From assembly GCA_029582265.1 (NCBI GenBank), contig CM055820.1, positions 14,187,695 through 14,251,694 of the forward strand: a stretch of 64,000 bases of DNA. The letters run 5' to 3'. The translations under genes were made by a program, and so were the position numbers. The stretch comes from Zoroaster sp. YZ-2022 (lineage: Eukaryota > Echinodermata > Asteroidea > Forcipulatida > Zoroasteridae). Of the stretch, positions 13,161 through 26,800 are shown piece after piece. The stretch's first letter is position 1, and every line of letters begins with the position of its first letter. The notes under the pieces are model-generated. The model was given only the letters and a program-made list of their open reading frames with translations, ran no database searches and was not told where the DNA came from.

Positions 13161-13382
13161 TAAAGGTGCAGTATCGTCACGATCAACAGGGCATGGAATC
13201 AGAGTGCTAGTTTTAGATTAACTCAATGACTTAAATTAATAGCCCATGTGATAAGGTCATATTACCGTTGCTGCTGCATAAATGATCCAGTAATTTTCAG
13301 TCACTGTGTTAATATTAAACTAAGACATCGATTCCATGTCCTGTCGAAAGTCTGCTTTGATCGTGACGATACTGCCCCTTTA
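13161..13382. mobile_element. MITE family C, copy 1
   Basis: The ends are TAAAGGTGCAGTATCGTCAC and, inverted, GTGACGATACTGCCCCTTTA. The 222-bp body includes GGGCATGGAATCAGAGTGCT and ATTCCATGTCCTGTCGAAAG. Two relatives lie at 14232 and 18277, the first of them full length. Confidence 0.88.
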
Positions 13383-13685
13383 AACTGAATTTATAGGATT
13401 GTTTCTGTTACGAAAACCTGTTGGTTCGAAGCACATCTTACACAATAGAGCAAAGACCGGTCCATTCTCTGTTCCAGGGGTGGCCAACTTGAGGCTCTCA
13501 ATGCGGCCGCGAATCCTCTTCAAGAAATAATAATTGCCTCTATTTTCGCTACAAATATTAACCTGTCTGTGTAAATACACTGTCAATTTTAAAAGTACAC
13601 GTAATATACTGCATAAAGATAAATTGCCGGTAATAATTATGTAAAAAATGGACCATATGTTTATGCCATCCTGTACCCATGTATA

Positions 13686-13883
13686 ATGCCTGGACATGAT
13701 ATCATACAAACACATGCCACGCCTCTAGAGCTCTTAAATAATGGTTTAAAGCAGTCTGATATCGATCGCTTGCAAAAGCTTCAACACAACACCGCTCGTA
13801 TCATTTTTCTCCCAAACAAAATACACACACGTATTAAATTTAAAATATGCGTTAACATCGAATACACGCGTCAACATAACTGA
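13686..13883 (+). mobile_element. LINE reverse-transcriptase fragment
   Basis: The frame reads LLNNGLKQSDIDRLQKLQHN followed by TARIIF. This is the stretch after the RT palm in jockey-like LINEs, where a bulky-GL motif precedes RLQ..QN.AAR. Only this block survives, so it is a short dead fragment. Confidence 0.6.
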
Positions 13884-14039
13884 TCTGCTTGTTGACCTAA
13901 ACACGCCTGGCCGAAATGAACTTTGTTCCGGTCGTAATTGGAATATCCCATCTTTCAAAAAGGCCGGACCTTCCGGACCTTCCGGAGACCGGACCTTCTA
14001 AGATGTTGGACCCAGATCCTGGAGCTCTTTGCTATACAA

Positions 14040-14165
14040 CAAATCTACACACAGGTTCTTCTCAAAGTATACCGTAACCGTGGAGGAACAGAGTTACCCA
14101 CAGGTTCTTCTCAAAGTATAACCGTGGAGGAACAGAGTTACCCACAGGTTCTTCTCAGAACCACA
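14040..14165. repeat. short tandem duplication (~45-50 bp, 2.5 copies)
   Basis: ACAGGTTCTTCTCAAAGTAT and GTGGAGGAACAGAGTTACCC recur in direct order two to three times. Confidence 0.8.
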
Positions 14166-14231
14166 CAACCTAAGGGATACTATTGCATGTTTTACATGGT
14201 GTTACTCATCACTTTTCACCATGAAGACCTT

Positions 14232-14452
14232 TAAAGGGATAATATCGTCACGGTCAACAGGGCATGGAATCTGAGTGGTAGTTTTAGATTAACCCAGTGA
14301 CTGAAAATAACACCCCACATGATAATGTCATATTACCGTTGCTGCTGCATAAATGAGCCAGTAATTTTCAGTCACTGTGTTCATCTTAAACTAGGACACC
14401 GATTCCATGCCATGTTCAAAGTCTGCTGTGATCGTGATGATATTGTCCCTTA
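14232..14452. mobile_element. MITE family C, copy 2
   Basis: The ends are TAAAGGGATAATATCGTCAC and GTGATGATATTGTCCCTTA. The body matches copy 1 throughout in the same orientation, with scattered substitutions. Confidence 0.88.
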
Positions 14453-14663
14453 ATCAATTCTCTCAACCAATACAAGAGTAAACTAAAAACACATGTTTTC
14501 ATCTTCATCCCAATTGGTTAGTTCCATGGTTGCTGGATGAACTCTTTCTGGAGCTGTCCTCTAAAGCGCATTGTATAACCGTTGGAAAATGCGCTATATA
14601 AATCTAAATACATTGTATTATTTTTTTCATCTTCCTCAAACTAGTCGCCACAATTCTATTCCT

Positions 14664-14842
14664 TTATCGAGGCACAAAACACACTTTAAAAGGTTTTGGA
14701 TTCCTTGTGAAGTCCAGTATCCCATCAGTAGTGGGTGGGGCCTCTCCTGGAGGGGTCTGTATTCTGAAGTGTTTTATTAGAGATGTGAAGAAGATGAAAA
14801 GTTCCATCTTGCCGAGTGATTCTCCCATGCAGGCTCGACGAC
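14664..14842 (-). CDS. P450 exon 6 (haem-binding loop, C-terminus)
   Basis: Begins after TTTATTAG with two bases completing a glycine codon, then RRACMGESLGKMELFIFF: haem Cys and L-helix. It ends in TAA. Residues 395-453. Confidence 0.93.
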
Positions 14843-17800
14843 CTAATAAAGGTGAGAACCGATGAATCAAATGTAAATCAGTTTGAGAATCTGAATTTCT
14901 ATTGAGCCACCCCCCCCCCCCACCCACCCATAACACACACACATCCTAAAAGCACATTAGATATAGCCTAGACGATGTGACCAATGACGTCACATGTTTA
15001 CAAAAGAGCCCCAAAGATCAAACTGTGCCGGGCACAAAATGTACACTGGTCTATGACAAGAAACCATCAAATCTGATCATTTGAGATGTCAGCAGAAAAA
15101 TTATTAATTTGATTTATATTTAATCAAATTTAAGGTCCAAACGTAAGGTCCTAGCATTACATCTCAAATGTTATTAATCTTATAAAATTAAAAATCTTAT
15201 AAAATTAACAATTCTTGATGTTATGTGGTGAAGCACAAAACGTACACACTCTGCCAACAAATACACACACTTTTGCCCGGCGGGAAATCACCCTAGTACT
15301 CTAAAGGTCACGCAAAGTGTAAACAAGTCACCTGGTCTATACAATTGTACGTATATATCTTTGATCATTTTACTGAGTGCTGTAAATTAATAATAATGAC
15401 AAGTGTGATGAAAATAATGTTTGTTTAATTCCATTTAAAATTCAAAACTTGTGAGAGTTTATGGAGGCACATTCAGAGGCTTGGGATGTCTTCTTTCAGG
15501 TCATGCTTAATGCATACGTTTGTTTGATCGTCTAAGGAGCATACAATCGAACACAATTAATCAATAGCCTATAAGGTCACATGATTTTATAGACAACAGA
15601 CACTGCTCCATTTTCATTTTCCATTGTTTACTATTTTCTACAAAGCCTCTGGACAAGAAAATCTTGAAGACGATTATTTATTCATTAGCTATTTGCATTT
15701 TGATAAGCCGATAATGACTTAATTTCCCATGCGATAGGAGAGCACTATTGACACTGACGGTAGCCCAGGCAACATTACTCAATACGTCATCTCATCGGAT
15801 CACTGTCGTCCATTATCAGAGTCCATTGCAGTACATTTGAAGTAAAAAAGAGTAAAACTTCACAAAGAATACTATAATAATACTGCATTTAAACTGTAGA
15901 TTTTTGTAGAGTAAAACTGGATTTTTGCTTCGGTATTGAAATAGCACAAGTGAGCTCAGTGCCAGAAAGGAGGGGTCATGACCCCTCCCTTTTGACCGCC
16001 GTTTTGTTGACAGCATCCTGAAGTAACCATAAAGCTAGTGATTTGTTGGACCGATTTAATAAATTGGGGCTAATTTTGCGAATGACTGTTTCTTATGACA
16101 CCAATGATTTCAACCATGACACCCTTGTGGATCTACCCCTGAAGCTGATGGTGTAGTTTTTAACACCCGGTCGGTTTACAGCAAAGCCATGATTTTCTGA
16201 GGAGTCTAAAGATTGTTTTGTTTAATAATACCTACCAAATAAGGATCGTATAATGTATCCACAAAATCAAAAAAATTACTGATTGCCACTAACCCCGCGT
16301 TTTCCCAAAAACGACAGGACGTTCGGAACCATCACAAACCGTAACATCAAGCAAGTTGTCAGATTATAATTCAATATTTTTGTAATCGGCTAAATACCAA
16401 AATGTGTATGCTCCCTTTATAAAATCCGTGAAAAATCTGTTAAATGTTTTTATGTTTTTCAAAAAAACAACATAAGAGAGCATACCTATCGAGAACAGTA
16501 CAAGTTTTCGCTGCTTAAGGTACAGAAGCGAAGCTTGAGGTCAAGAGGCCTAACCCCTTAGTGTGAACATTTCACGTCCAAACATAAATTCTATAATCTT
16601 CAGAAACTGTTTTTCCTTCCTTTTGTTTTTTCTTACCAGCAGAGAAAGGTATAAATCCTTCGTGACGAACCATTTCAGTCCCCTCCGCGTTCAGAAATCG
16701 ACCGGGGTTAAATGCCTCTGGGTCCGACCATATCGACGGGTCACGATGGACAGACCTGAGAAGAGAAACGGAAAGGTACTATTACGAAAACAAGAAAGAT
16801 GTAGCTGAACTTCACAAATCATTGATACAAAAAAGCGGGGGAAATTAAAATCAAAGTCCCTTATCCAAAAATTTAATGTAAATTTTTTTTTTTTTTTAAA
16901 TGTCCTGTTACTTGATTTATTTAAGTGGGATGTATTTTTCTTTAAAAAAGGCAGGTGCCACCATGATTTGGGGAGAAGGCTTTCGCCGACCATAGCCTGT
17001 ATTCTTTGATAGATTGTTCTTGATATTTCTTAACATTCGTCTGTCGATAATACTCTTCTTCTTCTTTTTTTTCTTTTTTTTGTTGCAGGGCTGCGTATAT
17101 AGCACTGAAATATATACTCATGGGCATTCGATCGTGAAGTAAAAAGGGGCAATGTTTCCCCTAGTTATCATTATTCATCTTTACTTCTTTTGTAATTTAC
17201 CTTCCCCTTTTGGCTGTCTCCCCCCCCCCCCCTCCCCCATTCAGCAACCTTGATGCATCTCTGTTCCTGGGTTAATGTAATCATGTATGCATTTATCGCT
17301 TACTGTTCCCATACCAGGAGCGGCAAATCTTCTGAGCTGGGGATTAATTGATGTTTTTCGCATCCTTGGCAATCAAAGGTGTATTTGTTTGAGTATTCGT
17401 GGTCTTTTCTTACATATCCTCTGCCGATTTATATGAGGTCAATTTCGTATAGCACAAAACCCTTTCTTTTCTTTAATTAAATTTTCCCTCACGGTTGCTA
17501 CTGCCTTGGAAGATGCATGACTGGATATGGAAATCTAACTGCCACGGGTCATGCAAACAAGTCTGAAAGAACAAACACAATATTTCTCCTGCAGTCTAAT
17601 TGTCATTGTAGTTTTCTTAACAATGTATGACCACAAGGGTCGCTAATGCTTGCATGTTTGATGTGCACTTAGTGGTAATGTCTGTAAAAAATACATGTAA
17701 TATGTCTGTAAATGCATGCAATATGTCGGTACATTCATGTAATATGTCTGTAAATTCATGTTAGGCCTATGTCTGTAAATGCATGTAATGTCTGTAAATA

Positions 17801-20800
17801 CATCCATACTTACTATCAAGAGAAAAATAAACCAACCTAAGAAAGTGTCAGCCAGGGATGGATCAAGGGTCTCGAAAGGAACTAGGACACCTGGTAGAAA
17901 AGGGGGAACACTGACTAAAAGTGGGCAGGCAAAAAAAGTCTGGTAAATTAACATGCATGATGATACAATAAGGTGTCACCTGTTCCATTGTCCATCCACT
18001 GGAATGTCAGTGGTGTCAGATTATTCCATTGCGTGTCGTAAATGAGAATATAGTGAAAAATTCAATTCAGTTTGTTCAGATTTCAAACGTGGACTATTGA
18101 TGAACTCGAAAATTCATTTGAAAAATTATGTTACTCATTTTACTAAAATTTTTAGCATCGATCAGATAGACAGATTTCAAAAAATGTTTGATATAATTAT
18201 ATCATCATAAATTTTACACCGAAACTGTGATCATTTATGTTGGTGAGATTACCAATAGTGTATAGTAGATGACTTCAAAGGGACAGTATCGTCAGGATCA
18301 TAAGGGCTTGGAATCGGAATGCTAGTTTTAGATTAACTCAGTGACTAACATACCGTAATACCCCACATGATAAGGTCATATTACCATTGCTGCTGCATAA
18401 ATGAGCCAGTAATTTTCAGTCACTGTGTTCATCTTAAACTAGGGCATCGATTCCATGCCCTGTCGAAAGTCTTCTCTGATCGTGACGCACCGTACTGAGC
18501 CAGACATTTCAGCAAAACATTGTCCTTTTGTATGCAAAATAGGTCTTATGAAACCATATTTTTCAAGTGTTGCATGGTTCTGTCCTTCATTTTTTCTTTT
18601 TGTTTTGTCTGTCCTGTTTGTCTGTCCTGTTTGTCTGTCCTGTTTGTCTGTCCTGTTTGTCTGTCCTGTTTGTCTGTCCTGTTTGTCTGTCCTGTTTGTC
18701 TGTCCTGTTTGTCCAAGGAAAAGGGTTTAGGCTATTCAGAAAGATCAACTTTGTTGGAACAACCTTCATATTCTGACTTTTATACTGTAATAGTCTGTAT
18801 TTGAAATACACATAGGAATCCTCTGAAGCCAAATTAGCAGCCAAACTTTAAAAAAAAAACTTTGGAAGATCCGGGAAGATTCGATCCCGGTACCTTTCAC
18901 ATGCAAAGCGAGCGTTCTACCACTTGGCCTTAATCCCCATCTAAGTTCCTTACATTCTTTAAAATTAAAATTAAAACTGAAACTCCCCTAACGCGAAATT
19001 TGCAAATATACTTTTGACCTAAACCTTGCAAAACAAATATTGAAAGACAACATTAAATCTGCTATTATGAGAGAATTATTTTGGTACTTTTTTCTAAAAT
19101 CTTACTCATCTGTAATTTTAACATTATGGCCTACATGATTATGTGTGGAGATACAAAATGTAAAACTGCGCTGTTTACCTGCTATTAAATCGCCCTCGTA
19201 CTCTCAAGGATACTTTACTGAGTGGATGTCAAAAGTGATGTATAGCCTATTGATGATAAATAGGACAACTTAGCATCGCACTTTGGCCTACAAGTCGAAG
19301 CTTCTAAGTATTCGGGCAGTAAGCTGTTCGTGTCAATATGGAATTCATGATCTTACTTTGGTAATCTCGATATGCTTAATGCAAAATATCTAGGATACTT
19401 TTTTTGTTGTGGTTATATTTAATGCTTTTTTTAGGGTCTTGATGAAGTCTCAAAATATTATATTATTTTTCGTTCCATGGCTGCCATCGCGAATTGTATA
19501 AGACGGCCATTTTTATTGTCTTATTACTTTGACTTGCGAGCGAACTGATAAAGCAATTTACAATAGTAAAGTCAACATCAGATTTGAAGAGGCCTGTTTG
19601 TGTCTTGACAATCCAAGCAACTTGAATTAAATTTTTAAGCCAAAAGCTTTATATGTACTTTGAATGAAGGATGGAGGAAAATAGCATAGTACCATCATAG
19701 AGCAGGGAACAGTAATGAACTCGGCCGACTGTCGTGATCAATGGATCAGACTTTTTATAATCCATACCCACTCCTTATGCTTATATAAGACCCGTCTTCA
19801 CTAGACAGATAATAGTATGTATAAGACGAATGATAGGGACATTTCTATGATCTTTAGGGACTATTATATCATTGTGAGGATTTTAACATTGCATATCAGG
19901 AAATCTCAACGGGAAAGTAGTAATATGATTATGTTCAGGGTTCATAGTGCATGAATGTTAAGTCAATGTTATATTATAAAAGGCGGGTCACTTGAGAGTT
20001 CACAATGACGTATACAGCAAATAACATGGATTACGGTTTCCATAGCATCGGAGGTCCTTATCAACAAAAGGTGTAGCCAGATGGTGAATAGGTCAAGGTT
20101 GAACATTGTTGTCTGTATAAGTGCACGACAATAAACTCTAATCGAAACACTCAATATTCAACAATAGCTCAAGTTCATTCTCACAATGGTACGTGTCTGC
20201 TGAAACTATATATATTTTATGTTCAATATTTTATTTCATTTCATTCACATTTATGTCAATGCTGCCCTTATATTACATTTTGTGTACATGATTGATGACA
20301 AAGTTAGATCAATAATTAAATAGTAACACTGAATGCAATGAAATTTGATCTAAAATATATTTTGTTGACTTCTTTTTCCCATTTGGGAACCACATCCTAC
20401 CATATACCATATAGTATAGCAGTTAAAGTTTCAATTCTTATCGCTAGCTAAGATTTGCCTAGATAACATTCAACATACCTTACCATTAAGGGACGGGTGT
20501 TCGCCAGGCAAATCCAAAAGATTCCTAAACCTTTTAACAATTCGCTATGCGTAAATAGCCATGCGAACCTGGCCTATACTATAGCCTGTGAAAACACTCA
20601 AGTCAATCGGAAAAGCAGATATTTAATCAACCGCAGGCTATAGAATATCAGAACTAACATTTTAAAGGGAAGTTACAACATGGGTATAATTACCTGTTTA
20701 CAAAATGTATTATAAGTAAGACTAATTGCGGTGACACCATGTGGAATCTCAATTGAGTAGTAATTAGTTCTGAAAAGAACTGGGGGTACAACTCGACGTT

Positions 20801-23800
20801 TCGATCAGTATGCTCTGATCGTCCTCAGGAGAAAATGTATTATCTGAATGCTAACTTGATGTGTGTTAAGTTGGCAAAGGTATCCATCGTCATTTCAGAG
20901 AAAAAACGAAAAATATGCAAATTTGCTCCAAGAGTTGTTGTTGTCCTCTGTCGGCTGCTCCCGTTAAGGGTCGCCACAGCGGATCATGATCCGCATATTT
21001 GATTTGGCATAGGTTTTACGCCGGATGCCCTTCCTGACGCAACCCTCCCATTTATCCGGGCTTGGGACCAGCACTAAGCGTGCACTGGCTTGTATATCCC
21101 CAGTAGCTGGGTTCAATTCGGCCCTCGCAGCAATTATGGTAAAGTGTCTCGCTCAAGGACACAAGCGCCATGGTCGCGGCAAGGCTTCGGACCTGACACT
21201 CTGACGACTCAGCCATCAGAACACAAATCCGATGCACTAAACCGCTCGACCTTGGCACCCCACATATTTGCTCCAAGAGTGTCGGGGAAAAATAAATGTT
21301 TTTTTTTTCATGCTTTTCACATCATGACTTCGACTCTGCATTGAGCTGAAAATTCCACAAATTGATTATTTAATTTATATATTGATCCAAAGAAAGTACG
21401 TAAATTCATACAAACAGGTCTGTCAACATTACCAATATAATTTTATTAAACTTCTCCTTTATTAATAAGGCATTCAAAGTCACGACATACTATACAACAA
21501 TTTGTAACCAGTTAAATTACAACAACAAATTCATATTGGGAAATATTATTATTTGACATTCAGACAAACTAAAACAGCTTACCAAATGTTCACCCAAATT
21601 TCGGTTCCTTTGGGAATCTTGTAGTCGAAGATGGTAGCGTCTGTGTGTGCTGCCCTGACTACCATGTACGACAAGCTAGCGACTCTCTGTATCTCCATCA
21701 AGGTAGCCTGACTATATGGTAATGAATGACGATCTTCCCAGGTGATATAACGATTTTCAATGACCTATCAACAGACAGCAGACGGCACAATTGTGGCTGT
21801 AAATACCACGTCTTGATCGCTGACTCCATATTTAGCAATATACCCCATTCAAAGGCTTCAGTTAATCAGAAAAGGATGTGTTATAATGAGACATGGAAAA
21901 GGAAATCTGAAAGTCATTTTAAAATACTGAGGCCATGCACCCACTACGGAGATAAGATGTGATCTGCACATTTGTCAATTGAAATGAAATAATGCTTGAA
22001 TATTCGCAGACCTACTCAATAACAGTAGCCTCACGTTTCGACTCTAGCAGAGTCTTTCTTATCATTTTCTTTTTGTAATATATAAATCATGGTTTCCTTT
22101 GATAAAATAATCAATAGTTTCAACCCTCTCACATACTCCCCCCTCCCCTCCCTGTCTTGTTCCTATCATATATCAGTGTTGTAGGTGGTGAGACCGATCG
22201 CGTATTTTTTTCCCAGGACGAAAGTGGGCACTTTCTATGAAATTCCCATTTTTTAAAAGAATTAAAGAGAATTAAAGAGAAACTCAGAAACTGAGTTTCT
22301 GTATACGCGAAAAGTGCAGTACATGACTGAAACCATTAAATACCCTTGATTGTTATAATTCCACTAGGACACAAAATCAAGCCACTTATCCTTGCATAAA
22401 TATTATTATTCAGCACATATCTGTTTTCTTATGTTATTATTTAGACGGGAGACCCCCATCTTTGTATGCTCAGACACGAACGACTCGGTGTCCCCCTCGG
22501 ACCAGTGGGTCTCCTTCTCGGTCTTGGTCTTGGACAGGGAGATCTCAGTCTTGATCTAGGTCTTGGGCTACTGGTCTCGACTACAACAGTGAATGTACTC
22601 TAGGAATCCAAATCCCATAATGCGACTTTAAAATCGACACCCCCCTCCCCCCCCCCCCCACACACACAGGAAAACAATAATTATGATTGCAAAACGCTAC
22701 ATAAAAACGTCTTGTAATGACCTAAATTCCGACCCTTCGACTTCAAAGAATTTGCAACATTCCAAGGTCAGTCCTGGGATGGCGTGGGGGAGGGAAGTAA
22801 CCAGGCCATTAAGGAAAATACTAGCACGCATGCACGATCGAGTATGAGGCATTAATTAGCGCCCTCAATTGTCCTTTACTACTGGATTGCACACATTGGT
22901 AAAAACGTTTCTAAAATGCATCTATACTTTTTAACATTGAAACAAACCTGTTAAAGTTTTAAGTTATTTCGTTTTGTCATTAACGAGAAAATAGTGAAAA
23001 AAGTGGGGAAAAAATGAAAAGAAAACAAAAATTACATACTCGCTTAATTTCATGATGGACTTTATCCTGAATGTCCGGGTGAAGACACATGAACAACACA
23101 GCCCACAGTAGAGTGAAAGATACTGACTCTGTACCAGCACCAAGTAAGTCCATCAATACATAAGAAAGTTCTTCGTAACTAAAGTTGCTTGGATCCTCGT
23201 CAATCTTTGCCAAATATGCATCGGTGAAATCTCGAGCTTCCTCACCTTCAGTTCGAGATTCTTCGTGCTTCTGGATCTGATCACTTAGAAATGTCTCCAG
23301 TCCTTTTGCCGCTTCTTTAACGTTGGTGCCCATCGATTCCGATCGTGAACCACAGTAGTCTATCATGAGAGCCCGTGAATATTTAAGGAGGCGCTGGAAC
23401 TCAAGATCTTCGTGAGCAAAACGAACACTAAAAGTTATAGCAAAGAGAATGTTAGCAGTGTGCGCTCCCAGAAGATCCCTGGGCTCCAGTGGTCTGCTTT
23501 GATGACTCTGAACAGACAAAACCAATTTGATAAGGGGTTTCAAAATGATAACATTTTGGGCCTATATCAAGAGTTTGAGGCTGTTTATATATATTTTTAG
23601 ATTTTTCATTGAACCGGAAGTTAACCCGAACACCACGTGAGTTCTAGTTTAGATTGCTACTATCGAGTAAAGGGAAAAGATGGGAAGGACATGGGAACAA
23701 TAAACCTGAAACCTTTTTTGGTGAACTTTATGAAAAAGTAGGCTGTTAAAAACTACACCATCAACATTTCATATTAGGCAACTCGCCATAGGCCTATTAT

Positions 23801-26800
23801 ACACCCATCACAACTTCTAAGTTCCCCCTAATTTTTTTTAGAATATCTCAACAAGTATTGCATGAATTTTAAAAATTCAAAAAGCAAACGACAGAATGAC
23901 ATGTTCTACACAGCTCGTAATGAAATAGTTGAAATTCAATCATGCATGCACAATTGACAGTGATTTGAATGCAAATTCAGCTGGAAAAAAAGTTGCAGTA
24001 CAAGGCATTGCTTCAAGGGCATGTTACACATGTAGTTTTCTGTAAGAACTCAGTTACGGAGAATAATGGAGGACCAATTCCATATTAAACTCTTGCTCTA
24101 CCCTTCTAAAACAATGGACATGCATGTTGCATGTTGCTCTTTGAATATTCTTTTCTTATTATGAAACAGCCATCAATACCATTGTTATTGATGCATGAGT
24201 TCTTACAGAAAACTACATGTGAATGCCCTTGAAGCAATGCTTTGTACTGCAACTTTTTTTCAGCTGAATTTTCAATCAAATCACTGCAATTGTGCATGCA
24301 TGATTGAATTTCAACCATTTCATTACGAGCTGAGTAGAACATGTCATTCTGTCATTTGCTTTTTGAATTTTTTAAATTCATGCAATACTTGTTGAGATAT
24401 TCAAAAAAATATTAGGGGGAACTTAGAAGTTGTAATGGGTGTATGAACAACATGGAAGAATGAATGTTACACCATTGGTGCTATTATAACACCCCAGTGT
24501 TCGCAGAGAATAGTTCCAAATTTTAAAACTTATTATTGGATGCAGGGGGAAATGACAACTGTATACTTTATAATAGATAACATCGAACTGGAATAATCGT
24601 ACCGTCAGTTCCGTCACCAGATCGTTAACTTCCTTCGTGATAGAGCCTTTACCGAAACCGAAGCTCCGAAGAGTGGTGAGGGTGAAACTTCGTTGGCTTT
24701 TCCATCGATCATCGCAGGGGGCGTCAAAAATACCTACAGAAAAGTTGATTTGTCTTCGAATAATTAACCCCAAGTATATTTTTGTAAAATACTTTAAATT
24801 CGAGAATCAAGGTGTATCGTTGTGAGAAGATTTCATCACGAATCTTTTACTTGAAGATATAGGGCTATTTCAATGTCGGTTTTTCAAATAAATCATTTTC
24901 AAATGCGATATATAACAAAATACTTGACCTGAGCAATGTTAACAGTCTGTACTTACCAATTAATAACAACAATTAAATGATCACGTTGCGCCATCATTTC
25001 ATTTTCTTTTACCTGATGTATAACTCGTGTTTTACCGGCAATTTCTGGAAATTTGTGTTCTCATTGGAACACTGACAATTTCCTTTTAGAAAGCAAACCA
25101 AATATACTTCACAAAATAGTTGTCAGAAGCTTGGGAAATAGTAAACAATTTCCAAAATTAATTTATGACTGGACCCATCATAAAAATAATTTTAGTACGT
25201 ATTTACTGTAAAACCTTTATTTTGAAAAATGTGTAATTTTACACTTCTTTAAGTAAAAGAGCAATGTTTCGATGAAACATAACATTTCTGGAAATTGCCG
25301 TAAAATAGCGTGTTCTTTATCCCTTCGCAGGTCAATTATTCTGTGACAATGAATTAACTTTCTTTCTGTTCTGCAAGAAAAATAGCAATGTAATGATTTA
25401 AACATTTAAAATATGACGGAAAATGTATAAACCGCTTATGTTTCTTTAATATTTTTAATCTATATGTATTTGAAAAATAATTGGCTTGCATCGCTTGCCC
25501 ATAATTATATGGGCAAGCAATGCATTTCAAACATATTCCCCAGTAATAAATTCGAAAACCCACAAAGGCCCTCTCTCATTTTAGCCGTTTCTTTAAGAAT
25601 GCTTAAAATATGACGTCAGCAATCAGTTGTACAGCCATGCATAATCATATAGGCGCAATTTCACAATTACCAAGGTACATCCCTTATCATGGTCATTGAC
25701 TCTCAGTAAGAAAGCTGACACTGGATATATTTAGGATTATAAACCTTCGCTATTAATCATATACGTACGGTGTTCCTAAGCGCCAAGCTTATAATTGCTC
25801 ATGTGTTATTATTATATATATGGATATTGCAGACGGTCCATGACCTGACGTTGATTCATTATGCGGGTATAGCTCTGAAGCACTCATTCAGACATGAATT
25901 AAGCACAGTGGCGGGGATTTATTGTTATTATTGGGGGAAGGGTAGGGATTAGGACCCATCACCTACCCCCAAATGACCCCCACCCACCCACAACCGATAT
26001 CATCTCAACATTATTTGAAATAAAGCAATAAGTTAAATTTTAAATTTGTTTGTGTGTGTCCGCGAAAAATAACGTGAATTTCATAAATAATGAGAGCCTT
26101 GTGAGGGGATGCCCCCCCCGTCCCCCCTCTCTCCCCCTCCCCAGTATTTCCCATGATTATGCATAATAGTTAAAGTTGATGTACAAAAATATTATAGTAT
26201 TACGCTAGTAATAGTTATTGCAATGGTTCTCCATACAAGTGCCATATCGTGTTGAATTGCCAGTCTAGTTATGTACAAACATGTCATGCAGATAAAAGGC
26301 CAGACAGAAAAAGTATTCAGTTTCTTATCCCTCTGCTTATCCTTGTTTTTACTTCAAATTTCTTTTCTTTAAACATTTAGTTAACTTAATATACTCTTAT
26401 CCGCTTGGCTTTGTTTACGCTAAAGTCTATTTTGCTTTTTTGTAAGATGGCCTTGCTTTACATTAGTGAGGGATCCAAAGAGGATGAATCACAAAACAAA
26501 ATGTTATTTCAAAACATGCACCCGTTTTTACAGCTGAGCTTTGAGAACCGGAAATTTATTATTTTGTTTGTGTTTCAATTAGTAAAACAATATGTTACAA
26601 TATGTTACTATTATTATTATTATAACTGTTATAAGTATAATTATGTTATGTTTGCCTCGGTGGATTTAGGTTGCAGGAGAAAGCAAGCCCGCGGTCCCCT
26701 CACAATTTCATTGATTAAAATATAGGTTCTCTCCATACATCATGAAACGTTGTCTCAACGCGAAGGTACTGCCGGCGAATAATATCCATACTGGTCCCAT

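Larger units (their letters stand above)
16756..21582 (-). other. P450 intron 4 content
   Basis: A 4.8-kb intron with homopolymer tracts (T and C runs at 16884, 17060 and 17220). It also holds an ATGTCTGTAAATGCATGTAA degenerate array at 17680-17800, a MITE C copy, a 13-bp array, a tRNA-Ala-like sequence, a MITE A piece and a SINE-like composite. These are listed separately where defined. Confidence 0.7.
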
